Part shown: piece after piece, positions 56,501 to 64,000 of the stretch
How positions within the stretch are numbered: the stretch's first letter is position 1
How the letters are laid out: each line of letters starts with the position of its first letter
Source: an uncultured Flavobacteriales bacterium
Lineage (GTDB): Bacteria > Bacteroidota > Bacteroidia > Flavobacteriales_D > Crocinitomicaceae
Assembly: GCA_937973685.1 (NCBI GenBank)
Contig: CALJKJ010000042.1
Span: 1 to 64,000 of the forward strand
Direction: 5' to 3'
Length of the DNA stretch: 64,000 nt
Notes under the pieces: generated by a model
What the model was told of the DNA's origin: nothing
Databases searched by the model: none
The model's input: only the letters and a program-made list of their open reading frames with translations
Program-made: the position numbers and the translations under genes

Positions 56501-57031
56501 GGTTACTGAAGCTAATATTTGCAAATTAGGTGCTATGTAACCAGATAATTCTAGGTTTAAATTAGAATTTACCGACAAATCCTGTTTGTTTCCAAAAGAC
56601 ACCCCTCGGGCTATACTCCCTGTTTTCTTTAAGCCTGCTGTTTCCATCAAATCAATTGGATCATCAGTCGGTGGAATCAAAAATAAATCGCGGTTTCCTT
56701 TTGTTACACGGTACAATTGACTGGTATCGCGGTGTTGTTGCATTTGGGCGAAAGAAATGGGCAAGACACGGTATGTCAAACTGAGACTGTCTATACATTT
56801 TTGATTCAAAACTAGTCGTGCTTTTGCATAATCTATTTGATAGTAACTAGGTAAAAGCACCGCATCACCACAACGAATGACCAGTGAATGGGGTAAGATG
56901 GATAAGGTGTCGAATTGAATACTAGCGGTAGAATAAGCGATTTTTTTTGTGCGTAACGAGCTCAATTGCCCCCAAATTGATTGGGAGAAAAAGACCAAGA
57001 ATATCATCCAAATAAGTTGTTTGAAACGCAT
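53588..57031 (-). CDS. Large outer-membrane barrel with SprA-like motifs
   Basis: 1147 residues with a signal peptide (1-21, ...SQSIWGQ). N-terminal soluble part to about 130, then GSIARGVSFGNKQDLSVNSNL and ASVTDNNLPIQPEGNT (about 181), a GDFWLSKPEGYF region and FDYVIDYNTAEVTF (about 307). The last resembles the EGVDYTVDYNLGRVKI motif of SprA at a comparable place. The remaining 700 residues alternate like a many-stranded barrel. Function unknown; not a known TonB receptor, since no plug domain is seen. Single gene, well conserved in codon style with its neighbours. Confidence 0.7.
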   Translation of the reverse strand: MRFKQLIWMIFLVFFSQSIWGQLSSLRTKKIAYSTASIQFDTLSILPHSLVIRCGDAVLLPSYYQIDYAKARLVLNQKCIDSLSLTYRVLPISFAQMQQHRDTSQLYRVTKGNRDLFLIPPTDDPIDLMETAGLKKTGSIARGVSFGNKQDLSVNSNLNLELSGYIAPNLQILASVTDNNLPIQPEGNTNKLQEFDQVFVQLFNDQFKMTVGDFWLSKPEGYFMTYKKRGQGLTGEYTWKTKPTNTIKTQVSGALSKGKFNRQIITGIEGNQGPYRLRGNENEPFIVVLSGTERVFIDGKLMKRGQEFDYVIDYNTAEVTFTARNLMTKDIRIVIEFQYADQNYARSLFQFSTVGTTKKMDWWFNAYSEQDVKNQPLQQNLTDQQKGLLAAIGDSLELAQSFVIDSVGFSENLVMYQLVDSLGFDTVLVASINPTLAIYKVTFSYVGQGNGDYVFEKFNALGKVYKWLQPVGGIPQGDYAPVKMLITPKKQQLIALGGKYRFSDRLSLLTETAMSTTDKNTFSSKDKRDDKGFSFRAQLTHSVPFGKDTVKKWSWKNQLECELLDPFFKPIEQYRAVEFDRDWNTRNQHYEGNQIYTTFRTALKHQQYGSIEWNAQNFKIGNDFSGVKSQVLVAWYKNGLRIQGDGSMLSATTVASNRFFRHKVDVSKSYRWLKVGYKADQEWNAYKSATTLTTASYSFFDYQGYAVFGDSTSGEFRLSYRERLDGRSNLSQFATAAKAKTASIEWSKKNWKNQRLLLIGNYRVLAIVDSTLINQQPENTTNGRIDHEWRFAKNAVQLTTFYEVGAGLELKKAFIYIKVNDGQGVYTWVDYNGDNIKDLNEFEIAAYADQASYIRVFTPSNEYSKTYSNEFNQSLTIRPERLWASSNNRLKKQLARFSTQSRLRIQRKTAFFEGINAYNPFVGRIDNQDIISATTNMKHTVYFNRTSAVFSADYSYDVSQSKLLLATGYDGKYKASHSINGRYTFHKEWSVLQSFETGEKQSIVDYTTGRNYQLNYFIWKPSLVFQPSTTLRLSLDARYSKKQNAINLGGESATVKDIGCTVKYNQAQKGSLQVQLNVVQIDFIGNANSPLGFELLEALKAGKNAIWSVGYQRTISKSLQLAIQYSGRKSQLSPFVHAGGMELKAFF

Positions 57032-57224
57032 TTTGCTAAGATACTAACGAAATGGAAAAGAGCTTAGTATATTAATGAGAGATTTCTTTAAGAACCAAAG
57101 GATAAACCTCTCGTCATTTTGGAAATTTCCAATAAAGGAAAAAAGTAATATTACTTCTTTCATTCTGATTATTTGAAGAAATGTTCACTCAATAAAATTG
57201 AACAAACGACTTATATAAACAACA

Positions 57225-57251
57225 AAAATCCCTCCGATTAGAAGGGATTTT
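57225..57251 (-). terminator. Terminator of the nrdB-nrdA operon
   Basis: AAAATCCCT/AGGGATTTT stem with a 9-nt loop and a T-rich tail on the minus strand, 70 bp past the nrdA stop. The 289-bp gap to the barrel gene shows nothing else I can support. Confidence 0.75.
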
Positions 57252-57320
57252 GTCGTGTATGTTTCATTAAAACGGCACAATAATTAACATCACACTCGTT
57301 TTATAATGTTTGATCAAGTT

Positions 57321-59681
57321 CTACCCTGAACACATTTCACAATTGTCTGGATTCTCTAATGAACAAGCTAATGCAGCTTGCTGATCTTCCAAGGATTGAG
57401 CAGTTGGTTCTTCTACCATGTCTTTGTTCACAGTAAATTTAATCGCATCCGTTGCTGCTTTTGTACGCAAGTAATACATACCTGTTTTCAAGCCTTTTTT
57501 CCATCCGTAAAAGTGCATTGAAGTCAATTTTCCAAAGTTGGCATTTTCCATGAAAATATTCAACGATTGTGATTGACAGATGTATGCGCCACGATCAGCT
57601 GCTTGTTCAATGATTGCTTTTTGAGAAATTTCCCAAGCTGTTTTGTACAAGTCTTTGATACGTTGTGGAATCTCATTGATGTTTTGAACTGAACCATTCG
57701 ATGCCATCAATTTTTGACGCATTTCATTTGTCCAAAGGTTTTCTTTTACCAAGTCTTTCAATAAGTGTTTGTTAACCACAATAAACTCACCTGACAATAC
57801 ACGACGCGTGTAAATGTTTGATGTGTATGGTTCGAAACACTCGTTATTTCCTAGGATTTGAGCAGTAGAAGCAGTTGGCATTGGTGCAAGTAATAATGAA
57901 TTACGAACGCCGTGTTTTTTCACTTCTTCTTTCAATAAATCCCATTCCCATCTGTTTGTTGGTGTTACACCCCACATATCGAATTGGAAAATTCCTTGAG
58001 ATACAGGTGATCCTGCATACGATTCATACGGACCTTCTGCGATAGCTAAATCTTTAGAAGCCGTCATTGACGCATAATAAATTGTTTCGAAAATCTCGCG
58101 GTTCAATGCACGTGCTTCTTCCGACTCAAACGGGAATCCAAGCATGATAAATGCATCTGCCAAACCTTGAACGCCTAATCCAATTGGACGGTGACGTAAG
58201 TTTGAGTTTTTCGCTTCTGGAACTGGGTAATAGTTCCCGTCGATAATGCGGTTCAAGTTTATCGTCGCTTGGTACGTTACTTCAAACAATTTATCGTGAT
58301 CAAACGTACCTTGTTCCGTTACATATTTTGGCAATGCCAACGAAGCTAAGTTACAAACAGCCACCTCATCTGGTGCAGTGTACTCCATGATTTCAGTACA
58401 AAGGTTCGATGATTTGATTGTTCCTAGATTTTGCTGATTTGATTTTTTGTTTGCAGCATCTTTGTACAACATGTAAGGCGTACCCGTTTCAATTTGAGAT
58501 TCCAAAATCTTGAACCACAAATCTTGCGCTTTAATTGTTTTACGTCCTTTTCCAGCTGCTTCGTACGACAAGTATAATTTTTCAAATTCATCCCCGTACG
58601 TATCAGAAAGTCCTGGACATTCGTGCGGACACATCAACGTCCACTCGCCATTTTCTTCAACACGTTTCATGAATAAATCTGGAATCCATAACGCGAAGAA
58701 CAAATCGCGTGCACGCATTTCCTCTTTTCCTGTATTTTTTTTCAAATCCAAGAAATCGAATACATCTGCATGCCAAGGTTCGATGTACATTGCGAAAGAA
58801 CCTTTACGTTTTCCTCCACCTTGATCAACGTAACGAGCAGTATCATTGAATACACGTAACATTGGTACGATACCGTTTGATGTCCCGTTTGTTCCTTTGA
58901 TGTATGATCCTGTAGCACGGATATTATGAATAGCTAAACCAATTCCACCAGCCGACTGAGAAATCTGAGCGCACGATTTCAATGTGTCGTAAATACCTTC
59001 AATACTATCTTCTTTCATTGTTAACAAGAAACAAGAAGACATTTGAGGTTTTGGTGTACCTGCATTAAACAATGTTGGTGTTGCATGCGTGAACCAACCT
59101 TCTGACATCAAGTTGTATGTTTTGATAGCAGCAGGCATGTCATTTTTGTGAATACCTAATGCAACACGCATCAACATTTGTTGCGGACGTTCAACGATAA
59201 TTCCGTTCACACGTAACAAGTAACTTCTTGTCAACGTTTTGAAACCAAAGTAATCGTAACGGAAATCGCGGTCATAGATAATACTTGAATCAAGTAAATC
59301 TCTGTTTTCGCTAATAACCGCATACACATCTTCAGCAATCAACGATGCATTTTGTCCTGTTTTCGGATCGATGTAATTGTATAAATCGTCCATTACTTCC
59401 GAAAACGATTTTTTCGTTTCCTTGTGCAAGTTAGAAACCGCAATACGCGATGCTAACAAAGCATAATCTGGATGATCCATTGTTTTTCCTGCTGCTACTT
59501 CAGCTGCAAGATTATCTAAAACGGTGGTGGTAACACCGTCATAAATTCCCTCGATAACTCTCATTGCCACTGCTTCTGGCGAAACAAGAGGGTCGAGTCC
59601 GTAACACATCTTGATGATGCGTGCAGTGATTTTGTCAAATTTCACTGCTTCTTTTCTTCCGTCTCTTTTGATAACGTACAT
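57321..59681 (-). CDS. nrdA: Ribonucleoside-diphosphate reductase alpha subunit (class Ia)
   Basis: Reduces ribonucleoside diphosphates to deoxy forms. 786 residues: N-terminal ATP-cone ([18 protein letters not shown]), the 10-strand barrel with [15 protein letters not shown] and [10 protein letters not shown], and a redox-active C-terminal pair CEMC in the last five residues. The ATP cone implies allosteric control by dATP. Follows nrdB by 38 bp in the order nrdB-nrdA. Confidence 0.97.
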   Translation of the reverse strand: MYVIKRDGRKEAVKFDKITARIIKMCYGLDPLVSPEAVAMRVIEGIYDGVTTTVLDNLAAEVAAGKTMDHPDYALLASRIAVSNLHKETKKSFSEVMDDLYNYIDPKTGQNASLIAEDVYAVISENRDLLDSSIIYDRDFRYDYFGFKTLTRSYLLRVNGIIVERPQQMLMRVALGIHKNDMPAAIKTYNLMSEGWFTHATPTLFNAGTPKPQMSSCFLLTMKEDSIEGIYDTLKSCAQISQSAGGIGLAIHNIRATGSYIKGTNGTSNGIVPMLRVFNDTARYVDQGGGKRKGSFAMYIEPWHADVFDFLDLKKNTGKEEMRARDLFFALWIPDLFMKRVEENGEWTLMCPHECPGLSDTYGDEFEKLYLSYEAAGKGRKTIKAQDLWFKILESQIETGTPYMLYKDAANKKSNQQNLGTIKSSNLCTEIMEYTAPDEVAVCNLASLALPKYVTEQGTFDHDKLFEVTYQATINLNRIIDGNYYPVPEAKNSNLRHRPIGLGVQGLADAFIMLGFPFESEEARALNREIFETIYYASMTASKDLAIAEGPYESYAGSPVSQGIFQFDMWGVTPTNRWEWDLLKEEVKKHGVRNSLLLAPMPTASTAQILGNNECFEPYTSNIYTRRVLSGEFIVVNKHLLKDLVKENLWTNEMRQKLMASNGSVQNINEIPQRIKDLYKTAWEISQKAIIEQAADRGAYICQSQSLNIFMENANFGKLTSMHFYGWKKGLKTGMYYLRTKAATDAIKFTVNKDMVEEPTAQSLEDQQAALACSLENPDNCEMCSG

Positions 59682-59719
59682 GGTGCGCTCTTAATTTATT
59701 CTATTAGTAATTCTATGCT

Positions 59720-60694
59720 TTAAAAATCTTCGTCTAAGCTAAATGGCTGAGCTTCTTTACCAGACATAACGCCTGCTTTTTGATACTCAGCTACACGTTT
59801 TTCGAAGAAATTTGTTTTTCCTTGGATGGAGATCATATCCATAAAATCAAATGGATTTGATGTGTTGAACTCACGGTCATTTCCTAATTCTACCAACAAT
59901 CTGTCAGCTACGAATTCAATGTATTGTTGCATTAAATCTGCGTTCATTCCGATCAACTTCACTGGAAGTGCGTCAGTTACGAATTCTTTTTCGATTGCAA
60001 CAGCATCTAAAATGATTTCACGTACTTGTTCTTTTGGCAATTTGTTCACCAAGTGTTTGGTGTACAACAAACATGCGAAATCACAATGTAACCCTTCGTC
60101 ACGAGAAATTAACTCATTAGAAAACGACAATCCTGGCATCAATCCGCGTTTTTTCAACCAATAAATCGAACAAAACGAACCTGAGAAGAAAATTCCTTCA
60201 ACTGCTGCAAACGCAACCAAACGTTCTGCAAACGAACCGTTGTCTATCCAACGCAACGCCCATTCCCCTTTTTTACGAACACAATCGATTGTATCAAGCG
60301 CGTTGAACAAATGCGCTTTTTCTTTTGAGTCTTTGATGTACGAATCGATCAACAACGAATATGTTTCGGAGTGAATGTTTTCGATTGCAACTTGAAAACC
60401 GTAAAAGAATTTTGCCTCTGTGTATTGCACTTCTTTCAAGAAATGTTCTGCTAAGTTCTCGTTAACGATACCATCAGAAGCAGCGAAAAATGCTAAGACA
60501 TGTTTCACAAAGTGACGTTCGTCATCATTCAATTTCGTTTCCCAATCAATTAAGTCAGGAGAAAGGTCGATTTCTTCTGCCGTCCAGAAACTTGCTTCTG
60601 CTTTTTTGTAAAATGACCAAATATCATCATGTTGAATTGGAAACAAGACAAAACGATTGTTGTTTTCTTGTAAAATTGGTTCTAATTGTGCCAT
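59720..60694 (-). CDS. nrdB: Ribonucleoside-diphosphate reductase beta subunit (class Ia)
   Basis: 324 residues, the diiron/tyrosyl-radical subunit. [51 protein letters not shown] (the probable radical Tyr) and [14 protein letters not shown] carry the metal ligands. The last residues FSLDEDF look like the eukaryotic-type C-terminal peptide that docks on NrdA. Upstream gene of the nrdB-nrdA pair; it diverges from comF over the largest gene-free stretch in the window. Confidence 0.97.
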   Translation of the reverse strand: MAQLEPILQENNNRFVLFPIQHDDIWSFYKKAEASFWTAEEIDLSPDLIDWETKLNDDERHFVKHVLAFFAASDGIVNENLAEHFLKEVQYTEAKFFYGFQVAIENIHSETYSLLIDSYIKDSKEKAHLFNALDTIDCVRKKGEWALRWIDNGSFAERLVAFAAVEGIFFSGSFCSIYWLKKRGLMPGLSFSNELISRDEGLHCDFACLLYTKHLVNKLPKEQVREIILDAVAIEKEFVTDALPVKLIGMNADLMQQYIEFVADRLLVELGNDREFNTSNPFDFMDMISIQGKTNFFEKRVAEYQKAGVMSGKEAQPFSLDEDF

Positions 60695-61094
60695 TTAATT
60701 GTGTTAAAAAATTATGTCAAAAATTATAATCCACGATGTGTAATTTATCGTAGCTTATTGGTATTTTTTATTCAAAAACTGTTTATTTCCCTCATTGTAT
60801 TGGTTTGCAACAGAATGCGCAAACTTGTGTCAATCGGGGCATACAAAAGTTGTTAAAATTCTTTCATTTCACAACTAAAGAAATTCACAATCCCTCAAGG
60901 TTTTCAACATGTGCGGGCTAAAAGCCTTTACCATGAACACTTAACGAGTTTATCAACATTTGAATTAAAGATATTCACACTAAAACTCAACTATTTCTTT
61001 CGTTTTTAGAAATGATACAGTTTTGTAACCCTATCGAAACTTTTATAAAATTACGACTGTATTTTACGTATTTTTTTTTATTTTTCGAGAGTTA
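60695..61094. other. 400-bp intergenic region between nrdB and comF
   Basis: The only gene-free stretch over 300 bp. It must hold the nrdB and comF promoters. It contains a direct repeat TAAAGAAATTCACA (60876-60889) and TAAAGATATTCACA (60966-60979) with one mismatch, 90 bp apart, a short inverted repeat AGTTGT/ACAACT (60848-60876), and a GGGCT/AGCC-type small stem near 60916. I see no clear NrdR box and no small coding frame. Confidence 0.6.
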
Positions 61095-61862
61095 ATGAAC
61101 ACTCAATTGTTGATTAATCCAAAACACACATTAGACGCAGAGATGACGAAAAAAATCACTCAAAAATTTAACATTTGGAAGAATGATTTCCTCCATTTGT
61201 TGTATCCACGGTACTGCATTATTTGCAACATGGACACCCCACAAATTCAAGCGACAATTTGTCCCGTTTGTAGTAGTGAACTTCACTATTCAAATTATGA
61301 AAATTATTTGGAAGCTACGCCCCTAGATAAAATTTTCTGGGGAAGAACGCATGTACATCACACGTATGCCTTGTTGTTGTTTGGCAAAGGAAGTGCAACG
61401 CAAAAAATACTACACACATTAAAATACAAAGATCGCGCTGATTTAGCCAAATACATGGGAAGCGAAATTGGTCGCAGAATCGAACACATGACCCGTTTTC
61501 AAGATTTAGACGCGCTAATTCCTGTTCCATTACATCCAAAAAAAGAATTTATGCGCGGATACAATCAAGCTGAAAAAATTGCAGATGGCATTGCAGATAT
61601 TCTTAACATCCCCGTAAACTCAGAACTAATAAAACGTGCTGTCTTCACTGAAAGCCAGACTAAAAAGGGGCGCCTTTCACGTTGGGACAACGTACAAGAT
61701 CGTTTTGAAAGCTACCGCAACAAAGGGAAGGCATTCAAACACATTGCGTTGATAGATGATGTAGTGACGACTGGTGCAACTATCGAAACGTGTATACAAA
61801 TCCTTCGGAAACAATTTCCTGACGTACAAATTAGCATCTTAACAATCGCTGTTGCGCAATAA
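61095..61862 (+). CDS. ComF family phosphoribosyltransferase-like protein
   Basis: 255 residues. A four-Cys zinc site (C41, C44, C56, C59 in CIICN and CPVC), then a phosphoribosyltransferase-like domain with IPVPLHPKKEFMRGYNQAE and the PRPP loop ALIDDVVTTGATIETC near 220-233. ComF proteins are required for natural transformation in several bacteria. An ATG at 61143 could be the true start, as the first 16 residues look poorly conserved. Confidence 0.9.
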   Translation: MNTQLLINPKHTLDAEMTKKITQKFNIWKNDFLHLLYPRYCIICNMDTPQIQATICPVCSSELHYSNYENYLEATPLDKIFWGRTHVHHTYALLLFGKGSATQKILHTLKYKDRADLAKYMGSEIGRRIEHMTRFQDLDALIPVPLHPKKEFMRGYNQAEKIADGIADILNIPVNSELIKRAVFTESQTKKGRLSRWDNVQDRFESYRNKGKAFKHIALIDDVVTTGATIETCIQILRKQFPDVQISILTIAVAQ

Positions 61863-61865
61863 CAT

Positions 61866-61873
61866 TAACTTTG
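61866..61873 (+). promoter_or_regulatory. -7 box upstream of the FAD oxidoreductase gene
   Basis: TAACTTTG matches TAnnTTTG and is 16 nt before the ATG at 61890; no TTG at a good distance. Confidence 0.3.
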
Positions 61874-61889
61874 TGTCAAAATTGATGCA

Positions 61890-62942
61890 ATGCACTTTTT
61901 AATTGTCGGAGCTGGATTAGCAGGAACAACAGCTGCACACTTGTTACGGGAACGTGGCTTTACTTTTGAACTACTAGATAGTGGTGAAAATGTTTCCTCT
62001 GCTGTAGCAGGTGGCATTATCAATCCGCTTGTTTTTAGGCGCATGACCTTGAGTTGGCGCTTGGATGAATTTTTACCGGTTGCACTCCGTTTTTTTGAAA
62101 AACGTACGCTAGAAATGAACCAACAATTTTATCATGCAGTTCCAATAAGACGTTTTTTTGCCAGTGAACAAGAACGAGAGTTTTGGTTGAAAAAGCAAGC
62201 CTTACCTGACTTTCAGCCATACATGCAACAACAAACTGCATTCGATGCAGCTTTTCCAAATCCAAACAATACGTATGGAACTGGTCTTGTTTTACAAAGT
62301 GGTTATGTTGATGCCGCTCGTTACACGGAAGCAAATCGGTTGTTTTTTGAGCAGCTCGGTGTTTTACGCAAAGAGAAAATGGATTACGCGCAACTAGATC
62401 CCGTCGCTGGAAGTTACAAAGGTGTTGCTTATGACTGTATTCTTTTTTGTGAAGGAAAAGATGCGCTGTACAATCCCTGGTTTCGAACCATTCCACTTCA
62501 AGCAACAAAAGGAGAAGTGTTAACAATTGACTGCGCGAAAGCTTCACAAGAAGAATCCTACAACCGTAAATGTTTCATGATGCCGATTGGCAATCACCAA
62601 TTTCGCGTTGGCTCGACCTATGATTGGGATGTAGACAATACTACTCCAACAGAACTTGGTAAAAAAACAATCACCGATAATTTAGCATCCATCTTAACTG
62701 ATGCTTACACAATCTCTTCGCATCATGCTGGCGTTCGACCAACCATAAAAGATCGCCGACCTGTACTTGGAAGGCATCCGCATTTTCCAAAATTGTCAAT
62801 CGGAAATGGATTAGGCGCAAAAGGATACATGTTAGCACCGTTAATCCTAGAAGAATTGTTGAATCACCTAATTGACGGGGCTCCGGTTCATCCAGAAACA
62901 CGCATCGAACGGTTTCAATTCCCAGAGAAAGTTGGGGAATAA
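61890..62942 (+). CDS. FAD-dependent amine-oxidase-like oxidoreductase (DAO family)
   Basis: 350 residues. The N-terminal FAD motif is LIVGAGLAGTTAAHLLRERG, followed by GGIINPLVFRRMTLSWRLDEF; the C-terminus has HAGVRPTIKDRRPVLGRHP and GNGLGAKGYMLAPLI, typical of D-amino-acid/glycine oxidase-like proteins. Substrate unknown. A single gene 27 bp after comF with its own -7-like box. Confidence 0.85.
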   Translation: MHFLIVGAGLAGTTAAHLLRERGFTFELLDSGENVSSAVAGGIINPLVFRRMTLSWRLDEFLPVALRFFEKRTLEMNQQFYHAVPIRRFFASEQEREFWLKKQALPDFQPYMQQQTAFDAAFPNPNNTYGTGLVLQSGYVDAARYTEANRLFFEQLGVLRKEKMDYAQLDPVAGSYKGVAYDCILFCEGKDALYNPWFRTIPLQATKGEVLTIDCAKASQEESYNRKCFMMPIGNHQFRVGSTYDWDVDNTTPTELGKKTITDNLASILTDAYTISSHHAGVRPTIKDRRPVLGRHPHFPKLSIGNGLGAKGYMLAPLILEELLNHLIDGAPVHPETRIERFQFPEKVGE

Positions 62943-62991
62943 GTTGCATGCATTACGACAAATACATAAAATTGGTTAAAAGCAGTAAAAA

Positions 62992-63024
62992 TTGAAAACA
63001 AACGAATTAAATGAATTAAATTTG
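62992..63024 (+). promoter_or_regulatory. Promoter of the bacilliredoxin gene
   Basis: TTG (62992-62994), a 22-nt spacer and TAAATTTG (63017-63024), an exact -7 match, 17 nt before the ATG. Confidence 0.5.
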
Positions 63025-63041
63025 CGTAAAAAATAATAGAT

Positions 63042-63455
63042 ATGTATCCGGCAGAACTCGTAAAACCAATGAAAGAAGACCTTACGAATGTAGGTTTTGT
63101 TCAATTAGAAACAGCAGCAGCTGTTGACCAAGCAATCCCAACAAGTGAAGGAGTAACGTTAGTCGTTGTGAATTCAGTTTGTGGATGTGCAGCAGGTAAT
63201 TTACGTCCAGGCGTGAAATTATCGTTGAAAAATGAAAAAACGCCCGCTCATCTATACACTGTTTTTGCAGGAGTTGATACGGAAGCAACACAACAAGCAA
63301 GAAATTACTTTTTGCCATTTCCTCCGTCTTCTCCATCAGTGGCGTTGTTCAAGGATGGTAAACTAATTCATTTTTTAGAAAGACATAATATCGAAGGTGT
63401 TACAGCGGCAATGATTGCTGAAAATTTAGCTGCAGCATACGACGAATTTTGTTAA
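63042..63455 (+). CDS. Bacilliredoxin (BrxA/BrxB, YphP/YqiW family)
   Basis: 137 residues, a thioredoxin-fold protein with the CGC motif at 47-49 in VVNSVCGCAAGNLRPG. In Firmicutes these proteins remove bacillithiol from oxidised proteins; whether this organism makes bacillithiol is not shown here, though many Bacteroidota carry such genes. Cytosolic, no signal peptide. Own promoter and terminator. Confidence 0.93.
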   Translation: MYPAELVKPMKEDLTNVGFVQLETAAAVDQAIPTSEGVTLVVVNSVCGCAAGNLRPGVKLSLKNEKTPAHLYTVFAGVDTEATQQARNYFLPFPPSSPSVALFKDGKLIHFLERHNIEGVTAAMIAENLAAAYDEFC

Positions 63456-63475
63456 TCCCAACTTATTAAACAACT

Positions 63476-63510
63476 AAAGGCTTCAAAGGGAACTTTGAGG
63501 TCTTTTTTTT
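63476..63510 (+). terminator. Terminator of the bacilliredoxin gene
   Basis: AAAGGCTTCAAAG (63476-63488) pairs with CTTTGAGGTCTTT (63493-63505, two G-T wobbles) around a GGAA loop and is followed by T's up to 63510. Confidence 0.85.
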
Positions 63511-63519
63511 TAGCTTACT

Positions 63520-64000
63520 ATGTTTATCGATACGCATACACATTTGAATTCGGAACAGTTTGATACTGACCGAAATGACGTTATTCAACGTGCTATTCGT
63601 GACGGCGTTTCACGCTTTTACATCCCAAATGTAGATCTCGCTTCGATAGCTGGGATGCATGCGTTAGAAAACGCTTTTCCCAACCATTGTTTTGGCATGA
63701 TGGGACTTCACCCGTGTTCCGTTGGTGCAGATTGGGAAGCGGTTTTAGCTACCATGAAGGAATATTTGGACCAGCGTTCTTACGTCGCAATTGGTGAAAT
63801 TGGCATCGATTTGTATTGGGACAAAACAACCTTTCCTGAGCAACAAGCTGCTTTCCGAACCCAAGTAAAATGGGCGAAAGCAATGAATTTGCCAATTGTC
63901 ATTCATGCGCGTGATTCTTTTCAAGAGATTTACGAAATTTTAGACGAAGAAAATGACGCAACGTTACGCGGAATTTTTCATTGCTTTACAGGAAACGTGG
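63520..64000 (+). CDS. TatD family hydrolase, C-terminus cut by window edge
   Basis: 160 codons visible from the ATG at 63520, ten bases after the terminator T-run. The metal motif FIDTHTHLNS is at the N-terminus and MGLHPCSV, AIGEIGIDLYW and PIVIHARDS follow, all TatD hallmarks, ending at HCFTGN just before the edge. TatD proteins are metal-dependent DNases/hydrolases. The missing part should be roughly 90-100 residues. Confidence 0.93.
   Translation, partial: MFIDTHTHLNSEQFDTDRNDVIQRAIRDGVSRFYIPNVDLASIAGMHALENAFPNHCFGMMGLHPCSVGADWEAVLATMKEYLDQRSYVAIGEIGIDLYWDKTTFPEQQAAFRTQVKWAKAMNLPIVIHARDSFQEIYEILDEENDATLRGIFHCFTGNV

Noticed and set aside
60695..61094. DnaA-box-like TTATCAACA in the nrdB-comF gap as a replication origin
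   Set aside because: One imperfect box only, with no dnaA or dnaN gene near and no cluster of boxes.

Overview
The window is about 64 kb of low-GC DNA from a member of the Bacteroidota, most likely order Flavobacteriales. I infer this from several things. There are type IX secretion genes (a 2450-residue SprA, a PorP/SprF protein, C-terminal sorting domains of two types). Promoters carry the Bacteroidota -7 box TAnnTTTG. Lineage-restricted families are present (IPExxxVDY protein, DUF6427-like, DUF6029-like, Omp28-like). The gene orders acpP-fabF-rnc-IPExxxVDY-pyk and maeB-ruvA-sprA also fit. The general look resembles Fluviicola/Crocinitomicaceae, but the sequence alone does not prove the genus. 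I see no rRNA, tRNA, insertion sequence, prophage or CRISPR array, so this is chromosomal backbone with a few lineage-specific surface genes.

Layout. 1-0.7 kb: the N-terminal part of an unknown secreted protein. 0.85-5.1 kb (minus): fatty-acid synthesis, RNase III and pyruvate kinase. 5.2-6.4 kb (plus): purN and a MarC-type membrane protein. 6.5-9.2 kb (minus): mreB and purH. 9.3-13.4 kb (minus): a CotH-kinase surface protein with a type IX sorting domain and its SprF-like partner. 13.6-14.0 kb (plus): a small lipoprotein. 14.0-18.7 kb (minus): mreC-mreD-mrdA-rodA, the rest of the elongasome, separated from mreB by about 6.5 kb. 18.8-23.3 kb: galE, flippase, FkbM methyltransferase and a glycosyltransferase, a small glycan cluster. 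23.3-24.6 kb: a TerB-like/LETM1-like membrane protein. 24.7-29.4 kb (minus): the rimP-nusA-infB operon with a terminator-like hairpin in its short leader. 29.5-33.9 kb: a sugar epimerase, purD, purQ, a DUF6427-like membrane protein and an acetyltransferase. 33.9-44.1 kb (minus): maeB-ruvA-sprA. 44.3-50.3 kb: an envelope thiol/CxxC region (type IX cargo with an Omp28-like fold, a second type IX cargo, TlpA thioredoxin, DUF6029-like barrel, Omp28-like lipoprotein). 50.4-57.0 kb: a lone biotin carrier protein, an M1 aminopeptidase lipoprotein, and a 1147-residue outer-membrane barrel that shares motifs with SprA. 57.3-60.7 kb (minus): class Ia ribonucleotide reductase nrdB-nrdA. 61.1-64 kb (plus): comF, an FAD oxidoreductase, a bacilliredoxin and the start of tatD.

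How the parts fit. De novo purine synthesis is scattered over three places (purN, purH, purQ-purD). The type IX translocon barrel SprA, an SprF-like partner and three putative type IX cargo proteins lie in one window. The most interesting regions are the leader of rimP-nusA-infB, which looks like an attenuator; the CxxC/Omp28/TlpA/DUF6029 region; the LETM1-like protein; and the SprA-like barrel at 53.6-57.0 kb. Gene functions are assigned by motif recognition without database searches.
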